Source of the DNA: Campylobacterales bacterium
Lineage (GTDB): Bacteria; Campylobacterota; Campylobacteria; Campylobacterales; Nitratiruptoraceae
Reading direction: 5' to 3'
Length of the DNA: 41,411 bases
NCBI GenBank assembly: GCA_027024145.1
Contig: JALVTF010000031.1
Location: forward strand, 1 to 41,411
Made by a program: the position numbers and the translations under genes. Of this stretch, positions 19,107 through 28,862 are shown one piece after another (position 1 is the first letter of the stretch; every line of letters begins with the position of its first letter). The notes beneath the pieces are model-generated. The model was not told where the DNA came from. It worked only from the letters and a program-made list of their open reading frames with translations, and did no database searches.

Positions 19107-21013
19107 TGAACGGGTGTTCCCTCTTTTTTACGCGTTTTTGGTCCTATGAGTGTGAGTCCGTTTTCGTCGCGAGCGGCCAGAACCATCCCCTCACTGAGGA
19201 TCCCCATCAGTTTCGCCGGCTTGAGGTTGGCCACGACACACACTTGCTCGCCCACGAGCTCCTCAGGCTGATAGAACTCTTTGATACCGGCTACTATTTG
19301 GCGTGGTCGCTCTTCGCCCAAGTCTATTTGCAGTTTGAGGAGTTTCTTGCTTTTTGGGACCTCTTCGGCTTCTATGATTGTACCCACTTTGATGGATACT
19401 TTGAAAAATTCGTCGATGGTGATGACATTGTCTTGGCTTTTGGGTTGTGCCGGCTCTTTTTTAGGCTGACTCTTTTGCTCTTGCATGAGCGGTGTTTCGA
19501 TTTTTGGAAAGAGGGGTGGTACTTTTTTGATGGTGCAACGCTCTAAAAGCTCTCGATTTTCTATAAATTTTGCGAAACTCTCTTTGTCGATGGCAAATCC
19601 CAGAGCATCTGCGATGGTCTGTGTGGTTTTTGGCATCACAGGATGCAGTAGGAGCGCGACTTTGGCTAAAATGTTGGCTACAAGGGCTATAAGAGCCATC
19701 GCCTCTTCTTCTTTTCCCTCTTTCATCTTCGTCCAGGGGGTGTGACGATCGATCGCCTTGTTTGCGATGGTGAGAATCTTCCAAAGCTCTTCGAGGTAGC
19801 GGTGCCACTTCATCTCTTCGGCCAAAGCATCGAGACCCTCGATGATTTCTTGCATCGCTGCAAGCTCTTTAGCATGGAATTTTTCTACATCTTTGCTGTC
19901 GATGTGAAAGTCGAAATATTTCCCGCTCATACCGATGATACGGTTGAGCAGGTTGCCAAGATCATTGCCTAAGTCGTTGTTGATGCGATCGATCAGTGCC
20001 TTTTGGCTAAAGTCACCATCCTGGCCGAAAGGAACCTCTCTGAGCAAAAAGTAGCGAAAGTTCTCGAGGCCATAAGCATCTGCTACGGCTTTTGGGTCTA
20101 CCACGTTGCCTTTGGATTTGCTCATCTTTTCGCCGTTTCTGGTCCACCAGCCGTGTGTGGCGATATGTTTGGGAATAGCAAGATCCAGACTCATCAAAAA
20201 TGCAGGCCAGTAGACTGCGTGGAAGCGCAAGATATCTTTGCCTACGATATGGTAGTCTGCCGGCCAGTAGTGCATAAGCGCTTCATCCGTGCCATATCCC
20301 AGAGCAGTGACGTAGTTGAGCAGTGCATCGAGCCACACATACATCACATGCTTGGGATCATTGATGGACTCGGGCAGTGGGACGCCCCAGTTGAAGCTGG
20401 TGCGGGTGATGGAGAGGTCTTGCAGACCACCTTCGACGAAGCGAATCACCTCGTTTTTCTTCGATTTTGGCAAGACGAACTTCTCTTCGTTTCTATAGAG
20501 CTCCAAGAGTTTATCTTGGTATTTGGAGAGGCGAAAGAAGTAGCTCTCTTCTTTGACGATGCTCGTGGGTTTGCCGCAATCTGGACAAAACTCGCTGTCG
20601 ATGAGCTGCGATTCTGGGAAAAAGGATTCGCAGCTGATGCAGTAGTGCCCTTCATAGGTGCCTTTGTAGATGTCGCCTTTGTTGTACATGATTTCGAAGG
20701 CTTTTTGGACACCTTTGATATGGTCAGGATCAGTAGTACGGATGAATTTGTCGTAGCTAATTGCAAACTCGTCCCAAAGATTCCTGAACTTCGCACTGAT
20801 CTCGTCTGCATACTCTTTAGGGCTTTTGCCTCTTTTTTTCGCGGCCTCTTCGATCTTTTGGCCGTGTTCGTCGGTGCCTGTGAGAAAGAAAGTATCGTAG
20901 CCCCTGAGGCGAAAGTAGCGTGCCGCGGAGTCTGCGATGATGGTGGTGTAGGCGTGCCCTATGTGGGGCACGTCGTTGACATAGTAGATAGGTGTGGTGA
21001 TATAGCGTTTCAT
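19103..21013 (-). CDS. metG: Methionyl-tRNA synthetase with C-terminal tRNA-binding domain
   Basis: TTPIYYVNDVPHIGHAYTTIIADSAARY, KMSKSKGNVVDP, C-terminal VSIKVGTIIEAEEVPKSKKLLKLQIDLG. Confidence 0.97.
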   Translation of the reverse strand: MKRYITTPIYYVNDVPHIGHAYTTIIADSAARYFRLRGYDTFFLTGTDEHGQKIEEAAKKRGKSPKEYADEISAKFRNLWDEFAISYDKFIRTTDPDHIKGVQKAFEIMYNKGDIYKGTYEGHYCISCESFFPESQLIDSEFCPDCGKPTSIVKEESYFFRLSKYQDKLLELYRNEEKFVLPKSKKNEVIRFVEGGLQDLSITRTSFNWGVPLPESINDPKHVMYVWLDALLNYVTALGYGTDEALMHYWPADYHIVGKDILRFHAVYWPAFLMSLDLAIPKHIATHGWWTRNGEKMSKSKGNVVDPKAVADAYGLENFRYFLLREVPFGQDGDFSQKALIDRINNDLGNDLGNLLNRIIGMSGKYFDFHIDSKDVEKFHAKELAAMQEIIEGLDALAEEMKWHRYLEELWKILTIANKAIDRHTPWTKMKEGKEEEAMALIALVANILAKVALLLHPVMPKTTQTIADALGFAIDKESFAKFIENRELLERCTIKKVPPLFPKIETPLMQEQKSQPKKEPAQPKSQDNVITIDEFFKVSIKVGTIIEAEEVPKSKKLLKLQIDLGEERPRQIVAGIKEFYQPEELVGEQVCVVANLKPAKLMGILSEGMVLAARDENGLTLIGPKTRKKEGTPVQ

Positions 21014-21022
21014 ACACTCTCC

Positions 21023-21214
21023 TTAAAATTCAAATCCGCCGCCCTTGCCTTTGTTCATACTTAGATACACGGCGTCTACATATTCGTTGCGTACTTTGCA
21101 GCCGATGATCTCTTTGCACTTGAGGCAAGAGTCCACCTTTTTTTGCTCCTGGCACTTTTTGAGCTCTTTTGTCTTTTCAGCGAGCATCTGCTCGTAGCGA
21201 TCAAGCTTTTGCAT
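21023..21214 (-). CDS. Small conserved-type protein with helical N-terminus and four cysteines
   Basis: 63 aa: [63 protein letters not shown]; between metG and fbp, overlapping fbp start region. Confidence 0.7.
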   Translation of the reverse strand: MQKLDRYEQMLAEKTKELKKCQEQKKVDSCLKCKEIIGCKVRNEYVDAVYLSMNKGKGGGFEF

Positions 21215-22043
21215 AGTACTCTTTGACCTTGTCTATTTCGTAGCGGCTGCCAAAAAAGCAGGGTGTCGTTTCGTGAATGTCGCCGCATCCCAGTTCCAAA
21301 AGGCGTTTGCCGCTGTCATCGATGGCGTAGCCGCCGGCTTTTTCGTAGATATTGGCGAAAGGAAAGACCTCGAAGATTTTGCGCAGTTTTCCTTTGGGTT
21401 TGTCTTCGGTGCCGGGATAGCTAAAGAGGCCGCCTCCCTTGATGAGGATCTGATGCAGATCTGGCACCATCCCGCCGGAGTAGCGCAGGCGATACCCCTC
21501 GGCAAAGAGCGATTCTACTAACTCTTTATGGTGAGGGTACCAATATTTTTGTGTAGCACCAGGAGCGTTGAGCTTGCCTTTTTCGGCCAGTGCAAGCTCT
21601 TGCATAAAGACGAACTCCTCCCCCTCGAGCCTGAAGCGCTCGGCCTTGATAGTGGCTACCACCAACTCCGTGCGAGGACCGTAGACTACATAGGCGCTGG
21701 CCACGAGATCGGGACCTGTGAAGCTGCCTTCGTAGATGCCAAAAATCGATCCTACACTGAGGTTGACATCCACGAGGCTGCTGCCATCGAGAGGATCGTA
21801 TCCCACTAAGTACTTGCCTGATTCGTTGATAGTTAGGGGATCGCTCTTTTCTTCGCTGGCGATCGTTTTTACGGAAGTTGCGTGAGAGAGCTCCTCTTCG
21901 ATGATGGCGTCGCTGAGCACATCGAGTTTGAGCTGCTGCTCGCCGGAGCTGTTGGAGCTTTGGGCGTAGCCGAGTTCCTCTTCGTTGATCGCTTTGCGAA
22001 TGCGTATGGCACTGCGTTTGATAGCTTCGATGATTTCGGTCAT
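21201..22043 (-). CDS. fbp: Class I fructose-1,6-bisphosphatase
   Basis: [53 protein letters not shown]. Confidence 0.96.
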   Translation of the reverse strand: MTEIIEAIKRSAIRIRKAINEEELGYAQSSNSSGEQQLKLDVLSDAIIEEELSHATSVKTIASEEKSDPLTINESGKYLVGYDPLDGSSLVDVNLSVGSIFGIYEGSFTGPDLVASAYVVYGPRTELVVATIKAERFRLEGEEFVFMQELALAEKGKLNAPGATQKYWYPHHKELVESLFAEGYRLRYSGGMVPDLHQILIKGGGLFSYPGTEDKPKGKLRKIFEVFPFANIYEKAGGYAIDDSGKRLLELGCGDIHETTPCFFGSRYEIDKVKEYYAKA

Positions 22044-22044
22044 T

Positions 22045-22530
22045 TCACACCTCTTTCGCGTTTGCTTGGATCCAAGAGAGGATCTGTTTGGGGTCGTTGA
22101 GATCGAGTATTTCTATATGTTCAGGGATAGTGGCGCGATCTACGCTCTCATCAACTGCCACGGCCTGGATGTAGTCGAAGTAGCCAGGATCCACCTGCCC
22201 ACGAAAAACGCCGATGCGCGGCAGAGGCAGGTATTTGAGCCCTTCGACCAAAAGATAGTCGAAATTGCCCAGCATAGCGATTATCTCTTTGATATCGCGA
22301 TGGCGATGGGAAAAGTAGGTGGTGCGGGTAGGGGAGGTGACCACCACTTCCGCCCCCGTTTGGAAAAATTTGTAGCTGTCTTTGCCCTCTACGTCGAATT
22401 GCGCCTTATCTTTGGGGTCGTTTTTGACGATGGCGACACGATGCTGGGGCAGCAAGAGCTTGGCCACTTTGATGATGATAGTGGTTTTGCCACTGTTGGA
22501 GGGGCCTGTAAAGGCGACGGCTCTTCTCAA
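22045..22530 (-). CDS. mobB: Molybdopterin-guanine dinucleotide biosynthesis protein MobB
   Basis: [24 protein letters not shown]-loop; [21 protein letters not shown]. Confidence 0.9.
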   Translation of the reverse strand: MRRAVAFTGPSNSGKTTIIIKVAKLLLPQHRVAIVKNDPKDKAQFDVEGKDSYKFFQTGAEVVVTSPTRTTYFSHRHRDIKEIIAMLGNFDYLLVEGLKYLPLPRIGVFRGQVDPGYFDYIQAVAVDESVDRATIPEHIEILDLNDPKQILSWIQANAKEV

Positions 22531-22580
22531 GGGCTCCCTTTTTTTCTTGCTATTTTATCCAATAAAAAGTTAAGAGTAGC

Positions 22581-22586
22581 TATAAT
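22581..22586 (+). promoter_or_regulatory. Putative extended -10 (GCTATAAT) for the 22614 lipoprotein gene
   Basis: GTAGCTATAATGG about 28 nt upstream of ATG. Confidence 0.5.
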
Positions 22587-22613
22587 GGTGCAAAATCACC
22601 AAAGAGGACGACG

Positions 22614-23105
22614 ATGCTAAGAAAGCTGCTAATTGCTGGCATTTTTTTGCTGTTTGCAGGCTGTAGTTGCAAAACCACCAATTTTTTGGCTCCCGATAGA
22701 ACCTATAGTGAAGCACTACGCTATACGCAACAGGGAGATATCGCCATTTCGCTGGAAAACAAGGCTCTCATCATCGCTACCTACCTCAATCCTATCAAAA
22801 AAAGCACCAAAGGGGATGAGGAGTTTTTCGTACGCGTCTACATCGATAACGACATCGACGACCCCAAAAGAAGCGGCCTTTTTCATCCAGGCTACACGCT
22901 CACGCTCAACGGCAAAAAGCCACTTGCCATCAAAGCGGTGGATAAAAATAGCGAACTGGCAAAATCGATGCCGGCGGTGCTGCCTTGGTACAAGCTCTAC
23001 GTGGTGCGATTTGCGCACACCGAAGCTACTACTTTGCGATTGGAGTTTGCGAACGCAAAGTACGGCAAAGTGGTTTTAACCTACCCAAACTTTCTGTTAG
23101 ACTAA
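22614..23105 (+). CDS. Predicted lipoprotein, function unknown
   Basis: MLRKLLIAGIFLLFAGCSCKTTNF lipobox; isolated + strand gene between two - strand groups. Confidence 0.8.
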   Translation: MLRKLLIAGIFLLFAGCSCKTTNFLAPDRTYSEALRYTQQGDIAISLENKALIIATYLNPIKKSTKGDEEFFVRVYIDNDIDDPKRSGLFHPGYTLTLNGKKPLAIKAVDKNSELAKSMPAVLPWYKLYVVRFAHTEATTLRLEFANAKYGKVVLTYPNFLLD

Positions 23106-24624
23106 AGGGAAGCTGGAAGATCTTCGCATAGAGCGTGAAGTTCTCCATCACCTTCTTGCCATAGTGTCTATTTTGTCCGGATGGATTGAGTTCCATCGCA
23201 AGCACCGGATCGTATTTGCAAAATAGCTCGATGAGATTGCGTCTTGTAAATCCGATGCCTGCATTGTATGCGTAAGCGATAAGGAGCGGATGTACAAGAT
23301 GACGCTCTAAGTAATCGAGATGGTGATTTGCAAAGCGCACCGCCACATCTTCTTCGAACATCGAATCCAGATCAAAATCGCTTACATTGAGCTCTTTTGC
23401 CGTATGGCGTGCCAAAAAGGGCATAAACTGCAATGGCCCCAGGGCGTAGGAGTAGGAGATGGTGCCTGGGATGAAGAGGGACTCCTGACGCGCGAGGGAA
23501 TAGAGCAAAATTTTGCGCGAGGCGTTGGCATCACCGAGGAGCGATTCGTAGGGAGTGATGAGATACTCTTTTTTGTAGCCATCCATTTTGGTTTGGACGA
23601 TTGCATAGAGAGGCGCTCCCTCGATATTGTCAAATCTCTTTGCAAGAGCGGGGAGGTCTGGTTTTTTGGCTTTGCGAATGAGTTTGTAGAGCCTTGCGGC
23701 TTCGAAGGGGTCGCTGAGATTGAGGTCGCTGTGGCCTTGGGGTGAGAGCAAGGCGAAGTTTTGGAGGGGCTTTTTGAGCTTTTCGGCGGCCAAAATCTTG
23801 TAGATATCGATACCGGGAGTTGCCAGAATATCTGTCAGATACCTGCTATCGTGCGTGGTACGATAGAGCCAGTAACGCGCGCGGTTCTTGTGGCGGCGTT
23901 TTGTGGCTTTGGCGAGGGAAGCTCGCAAAAATTTGCCGGCCAGCGAGCCAAAATCGTGCTTGATGGCGTAGATGGCTATCCAAAAATTGGTCTGGGCGTC
24001 GAGTGTGTCGGGATCGAGCAAAAAGAGGTTGTAGCCGATGTTGCCCAGATCCTCCAGGACGATATGGCGCACGAAGGAGCGAAATCGCCACGATTTGGTG
24101 AAGCGACGCATCGTCTGTACATCTATTTCGTAATTGAAGTAGCGAGCGCGATTGTTCCAGCCTGCGGCGTTGAAGTAGTAGAGAAAATCGTTTTCGAGAG
24201 CACCGAAAAAGGGGTACTTGGTAGCAAGAGGCTGCAGTTTCTTGGCGATGGGAAATGCAGCGATCTTTTGGAGAAGTTCTTTGCGCTCATCTATCGGTAG
24301 CTGCAAAAATTTGGCTACGGAGATGGAAGCTGCGATGCAGGAGGGATCTTGGTCCGAAAGCTCCTGCGCTTTCATATCGAGGCACGCCACAATGTGCGAG
24401 ATGTTGGCATCGCCTCTTTTTTGCGCGTAGCGGCGCAAGATTTTGCGGTTGACATGGAAGCTCAGCTCCAGGGCTCTTTGGGCCTGGGCGGGGGTGATGT
24501 TTTGATCGAGGTAGCGCCAGATATAAAAATCTCTTTCTATGCTGCGGGGTTTGGAGGCCAAAAAATCGAGGGTGATCTGGCGCCCAAAAAGAAAAAGGGG
24601 CAAAAGAAGCAGCAGCAGCCTCAT
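23029..24624 (-). CDS. slt: Soluble lytic murein transglycosylase (Slt-type)
   Basis: LLYSLARQESLFIPGTISYSYALGPLQFMPFLARHTAKEL; ANHHLDYLERHLVHPLLIAYAYNAGIGFTRR; signal peptide MRLLLLLLPLFLFG. Confidence 0.9.
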   Translation of the reverse strand: MRLLLLLLPLFLFGRQITLDFLASKPRSIERDFYIWRYLDQNITPAQAQRALELSFHVNRKILRRYAQKRGDANISHIVACLDMKAQELSDQDPSCIAASISVAKFLQLPIDERKELLQKIAAFPIAKKLQPLATKYPFFGALENDFLYYFNAAGWNNRARYFNYEIDVQTMRRFTKSWRFRSFVRHIVLEDLGNIGYNLFLLDPDTLDAQTNFWIAIYAIKHDFGSLAGKFLRASLAKATKRRHKNRARYWLYRTTHDSRYLTDILATPGIDIYKILAAEKLKKPLQNFALLSPQGHSDLNLSDPFEAARLYKLIRKAKKPDLPALAKRFDNIEGAPLYAIVQTKMDGYKKEYLITPYESLLGDANASRKILLYSLARQESLFIPGTISYSYALGPLQFMPFLARHTAKELNVSDFDLDSMFEEDVAVRFANHHLDYLERHLVHPLLIAYAYNAGIGFTRRNLIELFCKYDPVLAMELNPSGQNRHYGKKVMENFTLYAKIFQLPFSLTESLGRLKPLCRTLRSQTPIAK

Positions 24625-24923
24625 CCAGCGAGCCTGTAGGCTAACTGCAGCATCAAACGCACAAAAAACATATCGAAAAACTGCAAAGCGATGATGAGAA
24701 TCAACGGTGCGAGGTCGATACCTCCAAAAACCGTGGGAATGTAGCGACGTATCCAGGCATAGACAGGCTCTGTGAGACGATAGAGCGTCTGGACGATCGG
24801 GTTGTAGGGGTCGGGGCGCACCCAGCTAATAAGCGCCGCGATGATGACGACCCAGATGTAGATATTGATCACCATATGGATGATTTGTGCCAAGGCTTGC
24901 AAGAATGTGGCTATCACTATCAT
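24621..24923 (-). CDS. YggT-family membrane protein
   Basis: ALISWVRPDPYNPIVQTLYRLTEPVYAWIRRYIPTVFGGIDLAPLILIIALQF. Confidence 0.9.
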   Translation of the reverse strand: MIVIATFLQALAQIIHMVINIYIWVVIIAALISWVRPDPYNPIVQTLYRLTEPVYAWIRRYIPTVFGGIDLAPLILIIALQFFDMFFVRLMLQLAYRLAG

Positions 24924-26215
24924 CGTAGTACCTCTTTGATGTGGTCTTTGAGATAGGGGTAGAGTGCAGAGATTTCTGGACCGTGCTGGGCACCTGTGAG
25001 GAGGATGCGCAGCGGTTTGAAAAAGCGCTTGCCTTTTAGGCCGCTGTGTTCCATAAGCTCTTTTTTGAAATCATCGAAACTTTCTGGAAGCTCCATATTC
25101 AAGATGATATCTTTTAATATGAGAGCCTCTTTGTCAAATTCGCCGAAATCGCGCTCTTTGCCAAAGATCGCATCGAGCTTGGCTTGGATCTCTTTGAGGG
25201 TGCTGGCCTCTTCGAGGTAGATGCGAGCAAGTCCCGCGAGGCTTGGATGAATCTCCAAAGCTTTTGCAAGTTCAGCGTCGCTAAGGCGTCTAAGATGCTC
25301 ACGGTTGATGAAGCGCAGCTTCTCGATATCGAACTTGGCAGGCGCTTTGGAGATGTTTGCCAGATCGAACCACTCTATCGCTTCATCGAGCGTAAATATT
25401 TCCGTGGGTGTTTTGTTGCCCAAAAGTATCAGATAGTTGGCGATAGCCTGGGGCAAGAAACCTTCTTCTAAAAGCCACTTGACGCTGGATGCCTTATCGC
25501 GTTTGCTCATCTTCTTGCCGTCACTGCTGAGAATGATGGGCAGATGCGCATAGGCGATCTCTTTGTCGTAGCCCAGCATCCTTCGCACGTGGATTTGCTT
25601 GGGCGTGTTGCTTACATGATCTTCGCCGCGGATGACGAGAGTAATATCGTAGAGCATATCGTCTACGGCACAGGCGAAGTTGTAGGTGGGGCGGCCGTCT
25701 TGGCGCAGTATCACGAAGCTGTCCACTTCGTTGGGAGCGAAGGTGAGCTTGCCTTTGATGATGTCTTCGAACGTGATTTCGGCTTGGGGCTTTTTGATGC
25801 GTACCACGAAAGGTTCGCCCCGTTTTTTGGCCTCTTCGATGCCGATGTGCTCGCATTTACCGCTGTAGCGGTAGGGATGCTTTTGCTCTTTGGCCTTTTG
25901 ACGTTCGGCTTCGAGCTCTTCGGGTGTGCAAAAACAGGCGAAGGCTTTGCCTTCTTCTAAAAGTTTGGCTGCGAAGTTTTGATGGAACGAAAAGTTGGCG
26001 CTTTGGTAGACCACCTCATCGTAGGTGATGCCAAAAGCATCGAGGATTTGGAGTATTTCTTTGTCTTTTCCTTCGATATTGCGCTCAGTATCCGTATCTT
26101 CTATGCGAATGATGAAGCGCTCGCCGCGCTGTTTTGCTACAATAAAGTTCAAAATCGCCACACGGAGATTGCCTATGTGCATATCGCCTGTGGGGCTTGG
26201 AGCAAATCTGAGCAT
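24920..26215 (-). CDS. gltX: Glutamyl-tRNA synthetase
   Basis: MLRFAPSPTGDMHIGNLRVAILN (HIGH), IILSSDGKKMSKRDKA (KMSKS). Start set at ATG 26215; the first 50 residues of the ORF-track call look like upstream non-coding sequence. Confidence 0.95.
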   Translation of the reverse strand: MLRFAPSPTGDMHIGNLRVAILNFIVAKQRGERFIIRIEDTDTERNIEGKDKEILQILDAFGITYDEVVYQSANFSFHQNFAAKLLEEGKAFACFCTPEELEAERQKAKEQKHPYRYSGKCEHIGIEEAKKRGEPFVVRIKKPQAEITFEDIIKGKLTFAPNEVDSFVILRQDGRPTYNFACAVDDMLYDITLVIRGEDHVSNTPKQIHVRRMLGYDKEIAYAHLPIILSSDGKKMSKRDKASSVKWLLEEGFLPQAIANYLILLGNKTPTEIFTLDEAIEWFDLANISKAPAKFDIEKLRFINREHLRRLSDAELAKALEIHPSLAGLARIYLEEASTLKEIQAKLDAIFGKERDFGEFDKEALILKDIILNMELPESFDDFKKELMEHSGLKGKRFFKPLRILLTGAQHGPEISALYPYLKDHIKEVLR

Positions 26216-26273
26216 TGCCTCCCTTTTTTTGATTTGTGCTATTGTATTATAAAATGCATAAAAAAGGAAAAGT

Positions 26274-27086
26274 TTGCAACGACGCTTGGTGAGCAATATC
26301 ATTTCGCGAGGTTTTGGCAAATTTGCCAGCCACAGATTCCACCCCGTTTTGCAAAAGTTTATCAACCGATCCTATGTGCAGCTCATGGGACTCGATATGG
26401 ATGAGTTTCGAGACCCCGCACATTATGAGTCGCTCAATGCCCTTTTTACACGCGCGCTTGCAAAGGATCGTCCTATTGAGGATGGGTGTATCGCTCCATG
26501 TGATGCTTTGGTGACAGAGTGCGGAAAACTCCAAAAAGATAGAGCCCTCCAAATCAAAGGAATGTCCTATAGTATCGACAGTCTCTTGCGAGAGTGCGAT
26601 GCATCGGTGGTTCATGATGGAGAGTATGTCAATTTTTATCTCTCGCCGCGCGATTACCACCGCTACCATGTTCCTTGCGATATGCGAGTACATCGGGTGG
26701 TGCATATCCCGGGCAAGCTCTACCCGGTCAATCTGCGGTTTTTGCGCAAGAAGTTCGATCTTTTCGTCGAAAACGAGCGGGTGGTGCTCGAGTGCAGTAC
26801 CCAAGGGGGAGGACGCTTTTTTATGGTGCTCGTAGGTGCGCTCAACGTGGGAAAAATGACACTCGTTTTCGAGAGCCGCCTCCAGACCAACCATACACGT
26901 GAGGTAGCCATTTTCGAGTACGAAGATCTACTCATGCAAAAAGGGGAGCTTTTGGGCTATTTCAAAATGGGCTCGACGATTCTGCTCTTTTTCGAACCGG
27001 GACTTTTTATCTCATCACTACAGCGTGGCGACAAGGTGCGCTACGGACAAAGAATAGGAGTGCTCCATGAAAAACAATCTCAATGA
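26274..27086 (+). CDS. psd: Phosphatidylserine decarboxylase
   Basis: YHRYHVPCDMRVHRVVHIPGKLYPVN and the GST pyruvoyl cleavage motif in YFKMGSTILLFFEPG; TTG start after AAAAAAGGAAAAG. Confidence 0.94.
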   Translation: MQRRLVSNIISRGFGKFASHRFHPVLQKFINRSYVQLMGLDMDEFRDPAHYESLNALFTRALAKDRPIEDGCIAPCDALVTECGKLQKDRALQIKGMSYSIDSLLRECDASVVHDGEYVNFYLSPRDYHRYHVPCDMRVHRVVHIPGKLYPVNLRFLRKKFDLFVENERVVLECSTQGGGRFFMVLVGALNVGKMTLVFESRLQTNHTREVAIFEYEDLLMQKGELLGYFKMGSTILLFFEPGLFISSLQRGDKVRYGQRIGVLHEKQSQ

Positions 27087-27366
27087 AGAGGTAAGGCCAG
27101 AAGATGTCCTTATCGTAGAAGCCGAAATACTGCCCGACGGACTGGGTGGCTGGGTGCTTCGCTGCCACAACACGGAAACGGGCGAAGAGAGGATGTGCAA
27201 AAGCATCGAAGAGTACAGCGACTTTTTGAATGCCTGCGTCTATACCACCAATAAGAGCAATTTCCAGGCCGTCTGGCTTGAATCACCCAAAGCCACACCT
27301 GCGATGATAGCTGACGTACGTGCACAATTGATGGCCTTTTATGAGAAAATGGAGGGCTCATTTTGA
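27067..27366 (+). CDS. Conserved-type hypothetical protein (99 aa)
   Basis: ORF overlapping the psd 3' end by 20 nt, good composition: MKNNLNEEVRPEDVLIVEAEILPDGLGGWVLRCHNTETGEERMCKSIEEYSDFLNACVY. Confidence 0.7.
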   Translation: MKNNLNEEVRPEDVLIVEAEILPDGLGGWVLRCHNTETGEERMCKSIEEYSDFLNACVYTTNKSNFQAVWLESPKATPAMIADVRAQLMAFYEKMEGSF

Positions 27367-27415
27367 TTCGATAAGAAAAATGTATTATAAAGGAGAGGAG
27401 CGCAAATGTTAAAAA

Positions 27416-27430
27416 TGATAATGATTATCA
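27416..27430. promoter_or_regulatory. Fur box (perfect 7-1-7 inverted repeat)
   Basis: TGATAATGATTATCA: TGATAAT-G-ATTATCA. Confidence 0.88.
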
Positions 27431-27439
27431 ATTTAAGAT

Positions 27440-27445
27440 TATACT
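27440..27445 (+). promoter_or_regulatory. Putative -10 (TATACT) of the porin-feoAB operon
   Basis: AAGATTATACTAAG 10 nt downstream of the Fur box, so the box would cover the -35 region. Confidence 0.45.
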
Positions 27446-27492
27446 AAGCTTATTTTCTCTACCATTGTAACCAGATTTTGGCAGGAGAGAGA

Positions 27493-28635
27493 GTGAAGAG
27501 AATTTCTGTACTGTTTTTGGCTATCGCTTTTGGATGGGCGCAGGAGTCGCTACGATCGGCACTTGGCAAAAACGAAGAGAAGCTCCATCTCCAAGGAGAG
27601 CTTCGTATAGGATGGATAGCCGCGACGAATACCAAAAGCACTTTCGCTGCAGGAGGCCATCTGCATGCCGCGACACCTTTTTGGCATGGTCTACGTGCAT
27701 CCTTGAGCATCTATAGCGTCAACGATTTTGGATGGGGGCCTTCGAGCGCCAATGAGGATTTTTTCGGCTCCGATGCAAAGGGTTACACCTTCGTAAGCGA
27801 AGCGTTTGTGGAGTATGATAGAGGTATCGAAGTCAAAATAGGGCGTCAAAACATCGAAACGCCTCATGCCGATAGCGACGACATTCGCATGGTACCAAAC
27901 TACTTCGAAGCCGTCACGGCCAAAGCTACCCTTCGGGGTACAACGCTGCAAGCTGGCTACATCACGCGCATGGCGGGTTGGGAGAATGGCGCAAATCCTG
28001 CAAAATTCGTACGCCTTGGAAAAGTTTTGGGGCTCGGGCAAAAAATCGACGGTATGGGCTATATGGAAGTGCAAGGCTCCGTGGCTGGCTATGCCTGGCA
28101 AATATGGGGATATAATTTGAGCGACGTAGCGCATATATGTTACATCGAAGCGGCCAAAGAGCTGGAATGGGGCGATGCAAGTGAGCATGTCACTTTACAG
28201 CTCGATGTGGCACGGGGTGCCGGAAGAAAATATATGGGATATCTCCATTCCAAAACGGCAGGCATCATATCGCAAACGACGTACAAAGAGTGGACATGGA
28301 CGCTTGCGGCCAATAAGGAGTATGGCAAAAGCGCAGCCTTCGGGAGTTTCGGGGGAGGGCCTTTTTTTACCTCCATGGAGGATCTGACCATAGATACACT
28401 TGCGAGCAAGGAAGCCAAAAGTTACGTCTTAGGAACGGAGTATGGATTTGCCAAAGGGAGTATAGGCGCTATGGCTGGAAGATTTTTTGATGGGAACTAC
28501 GATGCAAAAGAGTACGATCTCTATGCGAATGTGACGCTTCCCTATGGATTCGTAGGTGATTTTGTCTTTGCGAAGGTGGTCGCGCCTCAAGATCGCTACA
28601 TAGCACGATGCATCATCAAAAGGAGCTTTCAATGA
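27493..28635 (+). CDS. Outer-membrane porin-like beta-barrel protein
   Basis: Signal peptide (M)KRISVLFLAIAFGWAQ; alternating amphipathic/aromatic-rich barrel-like sequence with EAFVEYDRGIEVKIGRQNIETPHADSDDIRMVPNYFEAV, typical of Campylobacterota OprD-like porins; GTG start behind AGGAGAGA. Confidence 0.75.
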   Translation: MKRISVLFLAIAFGWAQESLRSALGKNEEKLHLQGELRIGWIAATNTKSTFAAGGHLHAATPFWHGLRASLSIYSVNDFGWGPSSANEDFFGSDAKGYTFVSEAFVEYDRGIEVKIGRQNIETPHADSDDIRMVPNYFEAVTAKATLRGTTLQAGYITRMAGWENGANPAKFVRLGKVLGLGQKIDGMGYMEVQGSVAGYAWQIWGYNLSDVAHICYIEAAKELEWGDASEHVTLQLDVARGAGRKYMGYLHSKTAGIISQTTYKEWTWTLAANKEYGKSAAFGSFGGGPFFTSMEDLTIDTLASKEAKSYVLGTEYGFAKGSIGAMAGRFFDGNYDAKEYDLYANVTLPYGFVGDFVFAKVVAPQDRYIARCIIKRSFQ

Positions 28636-28862
28636 AGCTGTCACAGATGCATATCGGCCAAAGCGGCATTATCCGCAAAGTGCGAGCCAATGAACCTATC
28701 AAAGGAAGACTCTTTGCCATGGGTATCACAAAAGGCAATCGCATAACGCTTCTGGATCATACTCTCAAAAAGGAGACTTTCGAAGTGGATGTGGAAGGTA
28801 CCCGTGTAGCGCTGCGAAAAGAAGAAGCGGATGCGATAGAGGTGGAAGATGAAAAAGATTAG
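28632..28862 (+). CDS. feoA: Ferrous iron transport protein A
   Basis: MKLSQMHIGQSGIIRKVRANEPIKGRLFAMGITKGNRITLL; ATGA overlap with the porin stop. Confidence 0.9.
   Translation: MKLSQMHIGQSGIIRKVRANEPIKGRLFAMGITKGNRITLLDHTLKKETFEVDVEGTRVALRKEEADAIEVEDEKD

Noticed and set aside
20003-21064. 353-aa + strand ORF
   Set aside because: Antisense to metG; no recognisable motifs and the composition of a shadow ORF.
26216-26365. 50-aa N-terminal extension of gltX in the ORF track
   Set aside because: The canonical GluRS start MLRFAPSPTG begins at 26215; the extension runs through the promoter region and into psd.
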